Source of the DNA: Desulfitobacterium sp050251735 | GTDB lineage: Bacteria > Bacillota > Desulfitobacteriia > Desulfitobacteriales > Desulfitobacteriaceae | DNA: 64,000 nt | Assembly: GCA_050251735.1 (NCBI GenBank) | Contig: JBFWMF010000008.1 | Span: 70,307-134,306, forward strand | Reading direction: 5' to 3' | Shown: one piece after another, positions 18,463 through 27,547 of the stretch | Numbering within the stretch: position 1 is the stretch's first letter | Layout: the number at the start of each line of letters is the position of its first letter | Notes under the pieces: generated by a model | What the model was told of the DNA's origin: nothing | Seen by the model: only the letters and a program-made list of their open reading frames with translations | Databases searched by the model: none | Translations under genes and position numbers: made by a program

Positions 18463-18562
18463 AGCCACGATTCGATAATCTAGGTAGGCTCCCCTTTCGG
18501 TAACAGATTTATTGTTAATCTGCCTACCTTTTGGAGCACACCTTCTAAACCGAATCGTGGCT
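18463..18562. ncRNA. structured intergenic element, possible ncRNA or elaborate terminator
   Basis: An outer perfect 12-bp inverted repeat (AGCCACGATTCG 18463-18474, complement 18551-18562) encloses an inner stem AGGTAGG/CCTACCT (18482-18488, 18523-18529) and a further 6-bp stem CAGATT/AATCTG. The 5' bulge sequence GCTCC (18489-18493) can pair with GGAGC (18533-18537) outside the inner hairpin, which would be a pseudoknot. It lies between polC and the convergent hemerythrin gene. Function unknown. Confidence 0.45.
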
Positions 18563-18571
18563 GTTTATTAT

Positions 18572-18606
18572 CCCATGGACTTTTGGGCCCATGGGCTTAT
18601 TTTATG
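18572..18606. terminator. terminator-like hairpin
   Basis: Arms CCCATGG (18572-18578) and CCATGGG (18589-18595) are followed by CTTATTTTATG on the plus strand. It lies between the convergent polC and hemerythrin genes. Confidence 0.55.
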
Positions 18607-18628
18607 CTTATTCTTTTATATATTACTT

Positions 18629-19033
18629 TTAAATGAACTGATATATTCTGCGATCTTCAGTGTCTAAACGTTTTGTCAAAGCTGAAATAATCTTCTTAGA
18701 AGCCTCTAGAAATTGAGGGATATTCTCCTTAATTTTTACTGCGGACATATATGTACTCTTATACTTCATGAATTCTCCCGCTAAGGTACCCATTTCCGAG
18801 TAGAGCTGTTGGGCAGTCTTGCGCATTTCCTCATGTTCTGATCCTTTTAGGTTGGGATAGAGGTAATCATCCTCAGATTTTAAATGTAGGACCAGAACAC
18901 CGGATAGCTTGCTTATCTTTAAGGACAGATCAAAGGCCTTTTGCTCCAGATTCCCAGAGTTAATCTCCTGGTCAATCTCCTGAACAAGCTGGCGAATATT
19001 CGTATGTTGTTTTTTCAGTAAATCATGACTCAT
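18629..19033 (-). CDS. hemerythrin-like (HHE) domain protein
   Basis: A 134-residue four-helix protein of the hemerythrin HHE class. Helix 1 starts SHDLLKKQHTNIRQLV; helix 2 has the H-x3-E-x2-LYP pattern (HLKSEDDYLYPNL), the usual di-iron ligand motif. The last helix ends LDTEDRRIYQFI, where an acidic pair stands at the usual ligand position. Such proteins bind oxygen, NO or iron and act in oxidative or nitrosative stress defence. ATG 19033 has GGGAGG 7-8 nt upstream. It lies between polC (convergent) and a two-component operon on the same strand. Confidence 0.85.
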   Translation of the reverse strand: MSHDLLKKQHTNIRQLVQEIDQEINSGNLEQKAFDLSLKISKLSGVLVLHLKSEDDYLYPNLKGSEHEEMRKTAQQLYSEMGTLAGEFMKYKSTYMSAVKIKENIPQFLEASKKIISALTKRLDTEDRRIYQFI

Positions 19034-19100
19034 TTCTATTCCTCCCTAATGCACCAGAAAGCGATGCTTTGTATGCTAAGTTAAGGGTACCTTAGGACGC

Positions 19101-19136
19101 AACAAAGTGCCGTGACCTGAGTCACGACACTTTGTT
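19101..19136 (-). terminator. 16-bp hairpin after the two-component operon
   Basis: AACAAAGTGCCGTGAC (19101-19116) pairs with 19121-19136 with one G-U pair and a 4-nt loop. It lies downstream of the histidine kinase gene and upstream of the hemerythrin gene, both on the minus strand. The T run is short on either strand. East of it (19184-19218) a 15-nt CTTGCGAGACTTATG sequence occurs twice at a 20-nt period. Confidence 0.6.
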
Positions 19137-19268
19137 ATTCTTATCATGCTTGTATATTTTTGAGTCTTACAAAGCTTGCGAGTCTTGCGAGACTTATGCG
19201 AACCTTGCGAGACTTATGATGCCATTATATTTGTGCTTCCATTATTTTTGTCCTTCTTGTCTTCCTCA

Positions 19269-20795
19269 TCATGCCTTGGGTAGCCTAACAACAAAGCGAC
19301 TACCCTCGCCTACTTTGCTTTCGACCCAGATGGTTCCCCCATGGAGCTCGACTAGGGACTGGGTTATGGCTAAGCCCAAGCCTGAGCCGCCGTATTTGCG
19401 GGCCCGCGAGGAATCACTGCGGTAAAAACGCTCAAAGAGATGGGCCAAATGCTCTTCAGCAATTCCCGGTCCGTTATCCCCTACCGCTAATTCCACACCC
19501 GATTCCACAGACTGCAAGGAAAGGCCAATGCTTCCATGGTTCTGATCCGTGTGCTGAACTGCGTTCTGGAAAAGATTAAGAATGACTTGCTTAATTTTAT
19601 CCACATCGATAGGGACCGGCCCCACCGAGGGCAAATCCAGCCTAACCTCACGGTCCTCAGCCAGCATCCGCAGTTGGGGCTCCATCTCTAAAATCAGGGA
19701 CCTCAGATCCTTCTCTTCCTTTTCCAAGTCAGGAGAACGATCGAGCTTTGCCAGTAGGAGCAAATCCTGAATTAGCTTTTTCATTCGTCCTGATTCGGCA
19801 TACATGCTCTTCAAGGACTTGTCCAGCATATCCGGTTGGTTCTTGGCTCCGCGTTGCAGAACCTCTAGAAAACCATGGATGGAGGTCAAGGGTGTCCGCA
19901 GCTCATGAGAGGCATCGGCCACAAACCGCCGCATCTGTTCCTTGGCTTCCTTTTCTGCAGCAAAGGAGGATTCTAACCGCTCCAACATACCGTTAAAGGA
20001 ATGCGCCAAGCTGTCGATCTCCGTCTGCCCTTGGGCCACCGGCAAACGCTCATCGAGATTCCCGGCATCAATGCTTTCCATGGTATCCACAACATTGGAT
20101 AAGGGAACCAGCGTCCTCTTAATAACCGCTTGGTAGGCCACTAACCCTCCTGCGAGGGCTAATAGAGAAAGCACCATGAAGATGAATACCTGGCGAAATA
20201 ACACATTATTCACGAATTGTGTGCTCATGCTCACCTGAATCTGCCCGATCAGGCGACCGCGAAAGTTCAGAGGCTGAAGCACCACCATCAGCTCCTCACC
20301 CCCGGAGGGCTTCACCACCATATAGTCACGAAAGCCTGTTTCCATCAGGCCTTCTTGGTATTGATCGGCACTGAGTTGGGGCGATTGGAATGAGTTCACC
20401 CCACTGTTAAGGGGAGTAACATTTCCGTTCAGATCCACGTAGGCAATGGCTGAATCCATCAGATTCATAGGAACACCCCTAGGCGGATTCTCCGGAGTTA
20501 GACCCGGCGCTAATTCCCCTGGCCCATTTTCAAGATTGAAATTGGCATTGATTTCGGCATAGATTAACATCTGGGTCCAAGTCTCTCTGGGGACTGAGGC
20601 CATCTGGGAGCGAATGCTGGATGCGGTGCTGGATAAAATAAACCCCTTGAGAAAGACATACTGAAATATACCAATCAATACGAGAATAATGGCTAAGAAG
20701 AAAAGTGAGCGAGCAAGAAGTTGGAATTTTAACGAATGGGGATCAACGCTATTTTTTAGAGAAAATCGGTCTTTGCTTGTCTGCCATTTGCTCAT
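19269..20795 (-). CDS. OmpR-type sensor histidine kinase
   Basis: A 508-residue membrane kinase. TM1 lies near residues 30-52, an extracytoplasmic sensor region of about 135 residues follows, TM2 is near 195-215, then HAMP (RTLVPLSNVVDTMESIDAGN), HisKA with the phospho-acceptor His in ADASHELRTPLTSIHG, and an HATPase domain with N box (QVILNLFQNAVQHT), G1 (VGDNGPGI), F box (LFERFYR) and G2 (GGSGLGLAI). It overlaps the response-regulator gene before it by 4 nt, so the two are co-translated. The sensor domain resembles no ligand-binding fold I can name. Confidence 0.95.
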   Translation of the reverse strand: MSKWQTSKDRFSLKNSVDPHSLKFQLLARSLFFLAIILVLIGIFQYVFLKGFILSSTASSIRSQMASVPRETWTQMLIYAEINANFNLENGPGELAPGLTPENPPRGVPMNLMDSAIAYVDLNGNVTPLNSGVNSFQSPQLSADQYQEGLMETGFRDYMVVKPSGGEELMVVLQPLNFRGRLIGQIQVSMSTQFVNNVLFRQVFIFMVLSLLALAGGLVAYQAVIKRTLVPLSNVVDTMESIDAGNLDERLPVAQGQTEIDSLAHSFNGMLERLESSFAAEKEAKEQMRRFVADASHELRTPLTSIHGFLEVLQRGAKNQPDMLDKSLKSMYAESGRMKKLIQDLLLLAKLDRSPDLEKEEKDLRSLILEMEPQLRMLAEDREVRLDLPSVGPVPIDVDKIKQVILNLFQNAVQHTDQNHGSIGLSLQSVESGVELAVGDNGPGIAEEHLAHLFERFYRSDSSRARKYGGSGLGLAITQSLVELHGGTIWVESKVGEGSRFVVRLPKA

Positions 20796-21508
20796 AGTAA
20801 ATCCATCCGATAGCCAGCCCCCCGCAAGGTGCGGATCAAGCGGTGCTCTTTATCGCCCAGCTTTTCGCGCAAGGAGCGAATATACACCTCAACAATATTA
20901 TCATCCCCGACAAAATCATAGCCCCAAACCTTATCCAGAATCATGGACTTGCTTAACACCAGCCCTTGGTTAAGGATCAAGAACTTCAGCAGCTCATACT
21001 CCGTGGGGGAAAGTTCTAAGGCCTTTTCATGAAAAAGGATTTCCTTGCGCCGGTCGTCCATGCGCAAAGGACCTACCGCAACTTCTTCCAACAGATGGGG
21101 AAACTGATTGCGGACCCGGGCATAGATGCGCGCCAACAACTCCTCGAAGCTAAAGGGCTTGGCCATATAATCATCGGCACCTGTCCTTAAGCCCTTCACT
21201 CGATCCTCGACTTCATCTTTAGCAGTCAGCATAATGATGGAGACCTGCTCCAGCTTTTTTAGCATCCGACACACTTCAAAGCCGTCCATACCCGGCATCA
21301 TAATATCCAAGATAATTATATGGGGATGGAATTGCTTGGCTAAAGTAATCCCAGCCATCCCATCGAGAGCCGTCTGTACCTCAAACCCTTCGTTCAGCAA
21401 TCCCATGGCCAGGAACTCTAAAATATTGGGTTCATCATCAATAATCAGGATTTTTATCCCTTTGAGCTTCTGGATAGGTATCACCTCTTTACACGGATTG
21501 GAGCTCAC
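20792..21508 (-). CDS. OmpR/PhoB-family response regulator
   Basis: A receiver domain (ILIIDDEPN acidic pair, phospho-Asp in IIILDIMMPGMDG, TAKDE Thr, MAKPFSFEE Lys) followed by a winged-helix DNA-binding domain (residues ~135-235; SPTEYELLKFLILNQG, NIVEVYIRSLREKLG). It is the partner of the adjacent kinase. The start is unclear: GTG 21508 lacks a ribosome site, GTG 21484 is in frame, and the best Shine-Dalgarno (AGAGGTG) stands 6 nt before an ATC codon. The target genes are unknown; the neighbouring 110-residue membrane protein gene just upstream on the same strand may belong to the regulon. Confidence 0.93.
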   Translation of the reverse strand: MSSNPCKEVIPIQKLKGIKILIIDDEPNILEFLAMGLLNEGFEVQTALDGMAGITLAKQFHPHIIILDIMMPGMDGFEVCRMLKKLEQVSIIMLTAKDEVEDRVKGLRTGADDYMAKPFSFEELLARIYARVRNQFPHLLEEVAVGPLRMDDRRKEILFHEKALELSPTEYELLKFLILNQGLVLSKSMILDKVWGYDFVGDDNIVEVYIRSLREKLGDKEHRLIRTLRGAGYRMDLL

Positions 21509-21573
21509 ACATTCATTATCTACTACCCCGTTGAAATGATTCTGAAGACAAACTGAAAGTTTGCTGAAGAATA

Positions 21574-21906
21574 CTACTCCTTGGGTAAAGAACTCTGTGA
21601 ATCGCTTATTTCTTCCACATTCATATCGATAACTTCCCCGTCGGCAAAGCCTCGTGGGGACGGCTGACCAACGGTTGGGTCGAAGCCTTTGAAATTGGTA
21701 TTGGTATAGACTTTATAAAAAACGCGCCCGCTCTGCCCGGACTTCTGAAAGCTCACCCCTTTTTTCTTGAGGAAAAAGTAAGCATAGAGGCGATAAAGGG
21801 TATAGAGTACCGCTCCAATAATGACGATCCAGACGGAGAAAACCACGGTAGTGATGGCTACAAAGAAAATCGCCAAGGCCCACATGATTCGATATAGCAA
21901 AGGCAT
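21574..21906 (-). CDS. small membrane protein of unknown function
   Basis: A 110-residue protein I do not recognise. A hydrophobic N-terminal region (residues 5-50) forms one or two membrane segments, followed by a basic KKKG turn and a soluble tail ending acidic (DMNVEEISDSQSSLPKE). ATG 21906 has a strong AAGGAGGT 7 nt upstream, which supports real translation. It precedes the response-regulator/kinase pair on the same strand, with a 65-nt gap, and may be transcribed with them. Confidence 0.75.
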   Translation of the reverse strand: MPLLYRIMWALAIFFVAITTVVFSVWIVIIGAVLYTLYRLYAYFFLKKKGVSFQKSGQSGRVFYKVYTNTNFKGFDPTVGQPSPRGFADGEVIDMNVEEISDSQSSLPKE

Positions 21907-22157
21907 ACAAAAACCTCCTTAGTATTTAAACAAAATTGTATTGAGTTAATTCATTTAGTTCGTCCATATAAATTGTAGCATACTTCGCACTGGGTTTGAA
22001 GTTTTCTCAGCCTTTGTCAACTTAGTGCGGTTGACTTCCCAAAAAAGCAAGAGTATCATAAATAGATAACCTATTATAGAATAGATAGATTCAATGTTTA
22101 GCGGAGAAGGTTTAATATTTATCCGTGGGAAAGACGGGAAGGGGTAAGAGAAATCAG

Positions 22158-23405
22158 ATGGCAAAAGTGGTTTTAGAAGATATCATTAAAGCGGGTCAAA
22201 CCCTTAAAGGAGTTATTAACAAAACACCCTTACATCGTCATGACCTTCTTTCAGAGAAATACCAATGCAATATTTTTTTAAAGCGTGAAGATCTGCAAGT
22301 GGTTCGTTCATTCAAGCTCCGCGGAGCTTATAATATGGTCCAAAGCATTCCCCAAGAGCGACTGAGCAACGGGGTCGTCTGTGCCAGCGCAGGTAACCAT
22401 GCCCAAGGAGTCGCCTACTCTTGCAAAGCTTTGGGTATTAAAGGCAGCATCTACGTTCCTTCCACTACTCCGAAACAAAAAATCTCCTCCATCAAACGCT
22501 TTGGCGGAGAATATGTGGAAGTGATACAAACTGGCGATACCTTCGATGATGCTTTTAACCAAGCCAAAGCTCATTGCGAAGAAGCCAATAAAACCTTTGT
22601 CCATCCCTTCGATGATCCATTAGTCATCGCCGGTCAAGGAACCGTCGGCATGGAGATTCTCAATGATATGGAAGTCCCGGCGGATTTCGTCCTCGGTGGC
22701 GTCGGCGGTGGCGGTCTCATGTCCGGGGTGGGGATTGCTATGAAAAGCTTAAGTCCCCATACTCAGGTCATCGGTGTGGAAGCGACCGGTGCCGCCTCTA
22801 TGAAGGAAGCCCTAAAACGAAATGAAGTAGTCACCCTCGATACGATCGATAGCTTCGTCGATGGCACCGCTGTCAAACGAGTCGGAGATTTTACCTTTGA
22901 CATCTGCCAAGAGGTCCTTGATGATGTCATCGTCGTCACCGAAGGCAAGGTATGTACCACCATCTTGGAAATGTATAATGATAGTGCCATTGTGGTTGAA
23001 CCGGCTGGTGCTCTGCCCATCGCTGCTCTCGATGCCTATCAGGACAAAATCAAAGGCAAAAACGTCGTCTGCATCATCAGTGGCGGCAATAATGATATTG
23101 AAAGAACTCCGGAAATCAAGGAGCGCTCCCTACTCGATCAAGGTCTAAAGCATTACTTCATCGTCAATTTTCCCCAAAGACCCGGTGCCTTAAAGGAATT
23201 CGTCGTGGATGTCCTAGGACCCCATGATGATATCGCTCGCTTCGAATATATTAAATCCAACAACAAGGAAAAAGGCCCAACCTTAATTGGGATTGAGCTT
23301 ACCCATAAAGAAGATTATCAATCCCTTGTGGAAAACATGGAGAAAAAAGGCTTCCAATATACGAAGATCAATGATAATCCTGAACTGTTTGGTTTGCTGA
23401 TTTAA
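22158..23405 (+). CDS. ilvA: threonine ammonia-lyase with ACT domain
   Basis: Deaminates threonine to 2-oxobutyrate, the first step toward isoleucine. The PLP lysine is in RSFKLRGAYNMV, the phosphate-binding glycine loop is VGGGGLMSG and the SGGNND segment closes the PLP domain. The C terminus (from about residue 330) is a single ACT-like domain (HYFIVNFPQRPGALKEFV), the short-form architecture of Firmicutes. At 415 residues it is complete. ATG 22158 gives the expected N terminus (MAKVVLEDI); a GTG at 22125 is in frame but extends beyond family length. GGAAGGGG lies 13 nt upstream, a long spacing. It stands alone, divergent from the small membrane protein, and ends at a clear terminator. Confidence 0.94.
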   Translation: MAKVVLEDIIKAGQTLKGVINKTPLHRHDLLSEKYQCNIFLKREDLQVVRSFKLRGAYNMVQSIPQERLSNGVVCASAGNHAQGVAYSCKALGIKGSIYVPSTTPKQKISSIKRFGGEYVEVIQTGDTFDDAFNQAKAHCEEANKTFVHPFDDPLVIAGQGTVGMEILNDMEVPADFVLGGVGGGGLMSGVGIAMKSLSPHTQVIGVEATGAASMKEALKRNEVVTLDTIDSFVDGTAVKRVGDFTFDICQEVLDDVIVVTEGKVCTTILEMYNDSAIVVEPAGALPIAALDAYQDKIKGKNVVCIISGGNNDIERTPEIKERSLLDQGLKHYFIVNFPQRPGALKEFVVDVLGPHDDIARFEYIKSNNKEKGPTLIGIELTHKEDYQSLVENMEKKGFQYTKINDNPELFGLLI

Positions 23406-23433
23406 GAAATATAAGTTTAGCTCGTTAATTTAA

Positions 23434-23473
23434 AATCCAAGGATTACCTCACCGGTAACCCTTGGATTTTTTG
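23434..23473 (+). terminator. intrinsic terminator after ilvA
   Basis: AATCCAAGGATTACC pairs with GGTAACCCTTGGATT across a TCACC loop (with one small bulge) and is followed by TTTTTTG. Confidence 0.92.
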
Positions 23474-23540
23474 TATGTTTTCGAGGGCAACCTATAATAT
23501 CTTCACTAAGAAACATTTTAACTAAAAGGTGGTCGATTAT

Positions 23541-24071
23541 ATGCAACAGAAGAATATCAGGAAATGGGAAATAGGCGGAGTATTTTTCCTCATCGGTGTT
23601 GGTACCTTGTTACATTTTATCTATGACTGGTCCAATCAATCCCAATGGATCAGTATTTTTAGTCCCATCAACGAAAGCATCTGGGAGCATTTGAAGATGG
23701 GCTTTTGGGCATTAGTACTCTTTTCGCTCCTCGAGTATCGGTTCATCAAAAGTAAAACTCAGAACTTTTTCCTTGCTAAAGGTTTAGGCAGTTTGAGTTT
23801 TCAATGGCTGATTGTCATTGTCTTTTATTCATATACTGCATTTACAAATAAGCCGATTATGTTTATTGACATATCTGCCTTTGTCCTCGGATGTATCCTC
23901 TGTCAGATAGTAAGTTATAAAATCCTCACTAAATCAAAACCCAAGCCCGTATTAAATTGGCTTGGGCTTGGCATTCTCCTTGCCAGTGCCGCTCTATTCG
24001 TCATTTTTACTTTTGCTCCACCGCAGTTTATCCTGTTCCAAGAGCCCAGCACGTATCTAGAAGGCAAGTAA
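23541..24071 (+). CDS. DUF6512-like membrane protein
   Basis: A 176-residue integral membrane protein with about five hydrophobic segments. The stretch SPINESIWEHLKMGFWALV between TM1 and TM2 is the conserved heart of a family of unknown function (DUF6512 as I recall it). ATG 23541 is chosen because AAGGTGG lies 8 nt upstream; a GTG at 23529 is also in frame. It follows the ilvA terminator and is convergent with the racemase gene at 24134. No function can be given. Confidence 0.75.
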   Translation: MQQKNIRKWEIGGVFFLIGVGTLLHFIYDWSNQSQWISIFSPINESIWEHLKMGFWALVLFSLLEYRFIKSKTQNFFLAKGLGSLSFQWLIVIVFYSYTAFTNKPIMFIDISAFVLGCILCQIVSYKILTKSKPKPVLNWLGLGILLASAALFVIFTFAPPQFILFQEPSTYLEGK

Positions 24072-24133
24072 CAAAGAATCAACGCGTTGATGGCTATAGA
24101 TGCGTTCGATGATGAGCAGTTGCCATACACTGA

Positions 24134-24823
24134 TCATTCGAGGGCGAAGTTTACTGCCCCTAGTGCATGCAGCAAGGTGGTATCAAATAAGGGCACAGTC
24201 GAGTCCTCAGATTTTACCAAGAGGCCGATTTCTGTACACCCGAGAATGATTCCTTCTGCACCTTGTTCGATTAAGTCCTCAATGATGCTTTTGTATTTCG
24301 CACGTGATTCATCGACGATCTGGCCAAGGCATAGCTCGTTATAAATTACCGTATTTACTATTTCCCTATCAGCATCCTTGGGAATCAAAACTTTGATACC
24401 CCTAGAGACTAAGCGTGACTTATAGAAGTCCTGTTCCATAGTATATTTTGTTCCCAAGAGCCCCAAGGTCTTAATATCATTAGCTAGAACTTGTTGGGCG
24501 GTAATATCTGCAATATGCAGTATGGGAATATGGATACCAGCCTGAATCTCGTTGGCAACTTTGTGCATAGTATTGGTACAAATAAGGATGAAATCTGAAC
24601 CAGCAGCCTCAAGACTACGGGCAGCCTCTGTTAAGATTTGAGCGGCCTTTCCCCATTCGCCATTGCTTTGGCAGACCTCTATCTCCTCAAAGTCGACGCT
24701 GTAGAGAACACATTTGGCGGAGTGCAGACCGCCAAGCCTTTGCTTAACTTCTTCGTTGATGATGCGATAATATTCTGCTGAGGATTCCCAGCTCATTCCT
24801 CCGATTAAACCGATGGTTTTCAT
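24134..24823 (-). CDS. aspartate/glutamate racemase family protein
   Basis: A 229-residue PLP-independent racemase of the RacX/YgeA type. It has the N-terminal GLIGGMSWESSAEYYRIIN signature, the first catalytic Cys in CTNTMH and the second in LGCTEIGLL; both thiols needed for two-base racemisation are present. Substrates of this group vary (aspartate, homoserine, other amino acids) and cannot be told here. ATG 24823 has AGGAGGT 5 nt upstream. It is a single gene. Confidence 0.9.
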   Translation of the reverse strand: MKTIGLIGGMSWESSAEYYRIINEEVKQRLGGLHSAKCVLYSVDFEEIEVCQSNGEWGKAAQILTEAARSLEAAGSDFILICTNTMHKVANEIQAGIHIPILHIADITAQQVLANDIKTLGLLGTKYTMEQDFYKSRLVSRGIKVLIPKDADREIVNTVIYNELCLGQIVDESRAKYKSIIEDLIEQGAEGIILGCTEIGLLVKSEDSTVPLFDTTLLHALGAVNFALE

Positions 24824-24935
24824 GGTTACCTCCTGGATGAATATTTTATTAGGTTTGGGGACTTATGATTTTTTCACTACGCTTTAATTAATGAATATTA
24901 TAAATGGTTTTTCTAAATCTGTATGCCATCATAAT

Positions 24936-24966
24936 AAGGAGTTACTCAAGACTCCTTTTTATTTTG
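24936..24966. terminator. intrinsic terminator after ecfT
   Basis: AAGGAGT (24936-24942) and ACTCCTT (24951-24957) form a 7-bp stem; T-rich tails occur on both strands. It lies just past the stop of ecfT (minus strand). Confidence 0.7.
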
Positions 24967-24978
24967 ATCTACTATAAA

Positions 24979-25761
24979 TCAAATCGGAACCACCCATCCA
25001 TCAATCACAATAGCAATGATTCCACATAGCACTAAGAAAATCGCTCCCCAAGTATCACTGCACTCCCAAGCCTTCGTGCTGAGAACTCGGTAGCCTCCGG
25101 AGACATAGCCTCTGGCCACAAGGTTTTCTGCCAGTTCCTCGGCACGGCGCAGGGTAATACGGAGCAGTGGTAGGAGGAGAAAGGCAAGATCCTGGACCTT
25201 CCCGGGCAAACTTGAAGGCAAGCTTCCTTTTGCTAAACGGGCTTTATAAAGCAAGCCGGCTTCCTCTAGGAGCAAGGGGATGAAACGCAGGGTCAAGGTG
25301 ATTAGCAGGGCGAAATCCGCAGCCTTATCTGTGAATCGGGAGAAGGGCGCGACGAAGAAAGCAATGCCTACACCTTGTTCCGAGGGAAGTGTCACGGCGG
25401 TGAAGATCCGGGTGAGCAGGAAGACGAGAAGAATACGCCAGCCCATCATTAGTCCTTGCCGTACTCCTTCACTGGACCAGTGGCCTTCCCAAAAACGCCA
25501 GCCTTCGCCCCAGCTCCAGCCCATCATCAGGGTGTAGAAGGTCCCTAACAGGAGGGTGGCCTTTAGAACTGCTTGAAAGGCTTTGGGAGGCATATGACTG
25601 ACTCCAAGCACAATGATAAAGGCAATGGTTAAGGCGAGAAGTCCTCCCCATTCGACTGTGGTCATCAACAAGCCCAGCCCTACCAGACCTCCGATTTTCA
25701 GTCGGGGGTCTGCTTTATGCAAGGAACTTTCACCGGGTAGATAAAGCTCTTTTCCTAGCAA
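24979..25761 (-). CDS. ecfT: ECF transporter transmembrane component EcfT (CbiQ family)
   Basis: The energy-coupling transmembrane subunit of an ECF vitamin transporter, 260 residues with about five membrane segments in two groups. The coupling region shows the AENLVARGY motif, an Ala-Arg-Gly site that contacts the ATPase groove. Its start overlaps the end of the fused ATPase gene by 7 nt, so both are made together. The ATG follows a Shine-Dalgarno inside the ecfA 3' end. With BioY encoded divergently and a BirA operator between, the complex most likely imports biotin. Confidence 0.92.
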   Translation of the reverse strand: MLGKELYLPGESSLHKADPRLKIGGLVGLGLLMTTVEWGGLLALTIAFIIVLGVSHMPPKAFQAVLKATLLLGTFYTLMMGWSWGEGWRFWEGHWSSEGVRQGLMMGWRILLVFLLTRIFTAVTLPSEQGVGIAFFVAPFSRFTDKAADFALLITLTLRFIPLLLEEAGLLYKARLAKGSLPSSLPGKVQDLAFLLLPLLRITLRRAEELAENLVARGYVSGGYRVLSTKAWECSDTWGAIFLVLCGIIAIVIDGWVVPI

Positions 25762-27275
25762 CGAACCCCAGCCTCCTTAAACCGTCCTATCTGTCCATCG
25801 ATATCCATAGCCAAACACTTGAAAGATACTTTTCCCTCTTCGATTAACCACACTTCGTCAGCCAGATCGCGAATCTCTAACAAATCATGGGTGACGTAAA
25901 CGATGGTTAGTTTGCCTTTTAATTCCCTGAGTAGGTCGCGAAATATCGTCCATCCTTTTGCATCTAATCCCAACAATGGCTCATCCAGCAAAAGTACCTC
26001 AGGCAGGGATTCTAAAGCGGCTGCCAAAGCTACCCGTTGACGCTCTCCTCCGCTTAGACGTTCAGGGTAGGCGGTGGCTAGCTCACGAGGAACTCCGAAA
26101 ACCTCAAGGTAGGCTAGGTTAAGATCAGCCTTGGCCTCCCTCTCTTTTCTACTTTGAAGGTAGAAGACTTCGTCCTCTACCGTGTTCCCCAAAAAATACT
26201 CTCCGGGCTCTTGGAGGATAAGTCGTACTCTTTGCCTTAATTCCCTGTTCTCAAAAGTAACATCCTGTCCAAAGGCGCAAAACTTGCCTTCCGTGGGCTT
26301 GATCAAGGCGATTGCACTTTCCAGCAGGGTGGATTTTCCTGACCCTGAGGGACCAAGGATGGCCAAGAAGCTCTTATCCGTGATAGACTCCGTAAGAAAT
26401 AGTCGTGAGGGATAATTTGCCTCCTGCCACTCCAGAGGGTTGCCTATTCTTATGGGTGGTTTTGAATCAGTTTCCCCCACCTGTCGCAAGGTTTGTATGC
26501 TAAAATATTTATCCCCCAATCCATCACCTAAATTACTACTCTCTGAATTACTATTCTCTAATAAAGTTGATCTATGGAGAGAGCGAAGGGAAAGACTTTG
26601 GCAAAACTTGCGATCCTGAAGGGCAGCTTGCGGTAACCCAACGTCTAAGAGCTTCCCTTCCTTCATCACCCAAAGACGATTCGCTTTAGCAGCCAGCTCT
26701 GGATCATGAGTGATCCAGAGTTGGGCCATTCCCTTGTCCTTTTCTTTTAATTGAGTAAGGCATGCTTCTTGAGCTCTTTCATCCAGCATGCTCAGGGCCT
26801 CATCGAGGATAAGAAAGGAAGGTTTTATGGCTAGGATAGAGGCCAGAACGAGTCTTTGTCTCTCTCCCCCGGAAAGTGTGGAGGGTGATTGATTAAGCTG
26901 ATTGCCAAGCCCCATTTCACGGGCTATCTCCTTCACCATTTCCTGCACTTTTTTTACTTCATAGCCTAAGTTTAAAAGGCCAAAGCCTAGTTCTTCAGCG
27001 ACAGTTGCCCCGATCGTCTGGCGGCGGGGATGTTGACCGATGATCCCAATTTCTTGCCATCGCTTCACCTCTGCCCAGGGTTTGATGACGCCATCCTGGA
27101 GTAACCTAAGCTCCCCCTCCTCCGGCGCAAGGGAACCGGCCAAGATGCGCGCCAAAGTGGTTTTCCCTGAACCATTGGGTCCCATAAGAGCCACCACTTC
27201 CCCTTTCTGCATGGAAAAGTCGATTCTCTCTAGAACCCCATAGCTAATATTTTCGCCTCTTAAGGTCTTATTCAT
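25755..27275 (-). CDS. ecfA: ECF transporter ATPase, two fused ABC domains
   Basis: A 506-residue protein with two complete ABC ATPase domains, so it replaces the usual EcfA1/EcfA2 pair. Domain 1: Walker A GPNGSGKTT, signature LSGGERQR, Walker B LILDEA. Domain 2: Walker A GPSGSGKST, signature LSGGERQR, Walker B LLLDEP, and a switch His (THD). A low-complexity linker of about 60 residues (NSNSESSNLGDG) joins them. Start is uncertain: ATG 27275 or GTG 27290; neither has a strong ribosome site. It overlaps ecfT and drives the BioY/EcfT complex, presumably under the BirA operator at 27548-27581. Confidence 0.93.
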   Translation of the reverse strand: MNKTLRGENISYGVLERIDFSMQKGEVVALMGPNGSGKTTLARILAGSLAPEEGELRLLQDGVIKPWAEVKRWQEIGIIGQHPRRQTIGATVAEELGFGLLNLGYEVKKVQEMVKEIAREMGLGNQLNQSPSTLSGGERQRLVLASILAIKPSFLILDEALSMLDERAQEACLTQLKEKDKGMAQLWITHDPELAAKANRLWVMKEGKLLDVGLPQAALQDRKFCQSLSLRSLHRSTLLENSNSESSNLGDGLGDKYFSIQTLRQVGETDSKPPIRIGNPLEWQEANYPSRLFLTESITDKSFLAILGPSGSGKSTLLESAIALIKPTEGKFCAFGQDVTFENRELRQRVRLILQEPGEYFLGNTVEDEVFYLQSRKEREAKADLNLAYLEVFGVPRELATAYPERLSGGERQRVALAAALESLPEVLLLDEPLLGLDAKGWTIFRDLLRELKGKLTIVYVTHDLLEIRDLADEVWLIEEGKVSFKCLAMDIDGQIGRFKEAGVRC

Positions 27276-27547
27276 AGTTCGTTCACTCACTTCACAATCT
27301 ATAAATCAAACTGATCAATTCACTGCATATACTACTGAGTGATTCTTATAGCAATACTACAAAGCATCAACATAGCATTCATATTGAGATTCTCCATAGC
27401 GTTTATGCTGAGCGGTATCTTCATAACAATAATACCAAACACCTGCACAACCTATATTCCAGGGTTTTCTCAGATTTATCCGACTAAAGTCGTCTCAAAT
27501 CTCATGTCAATTACTCTCCAAAACACTCTTGTCAAATATCTTATCAT

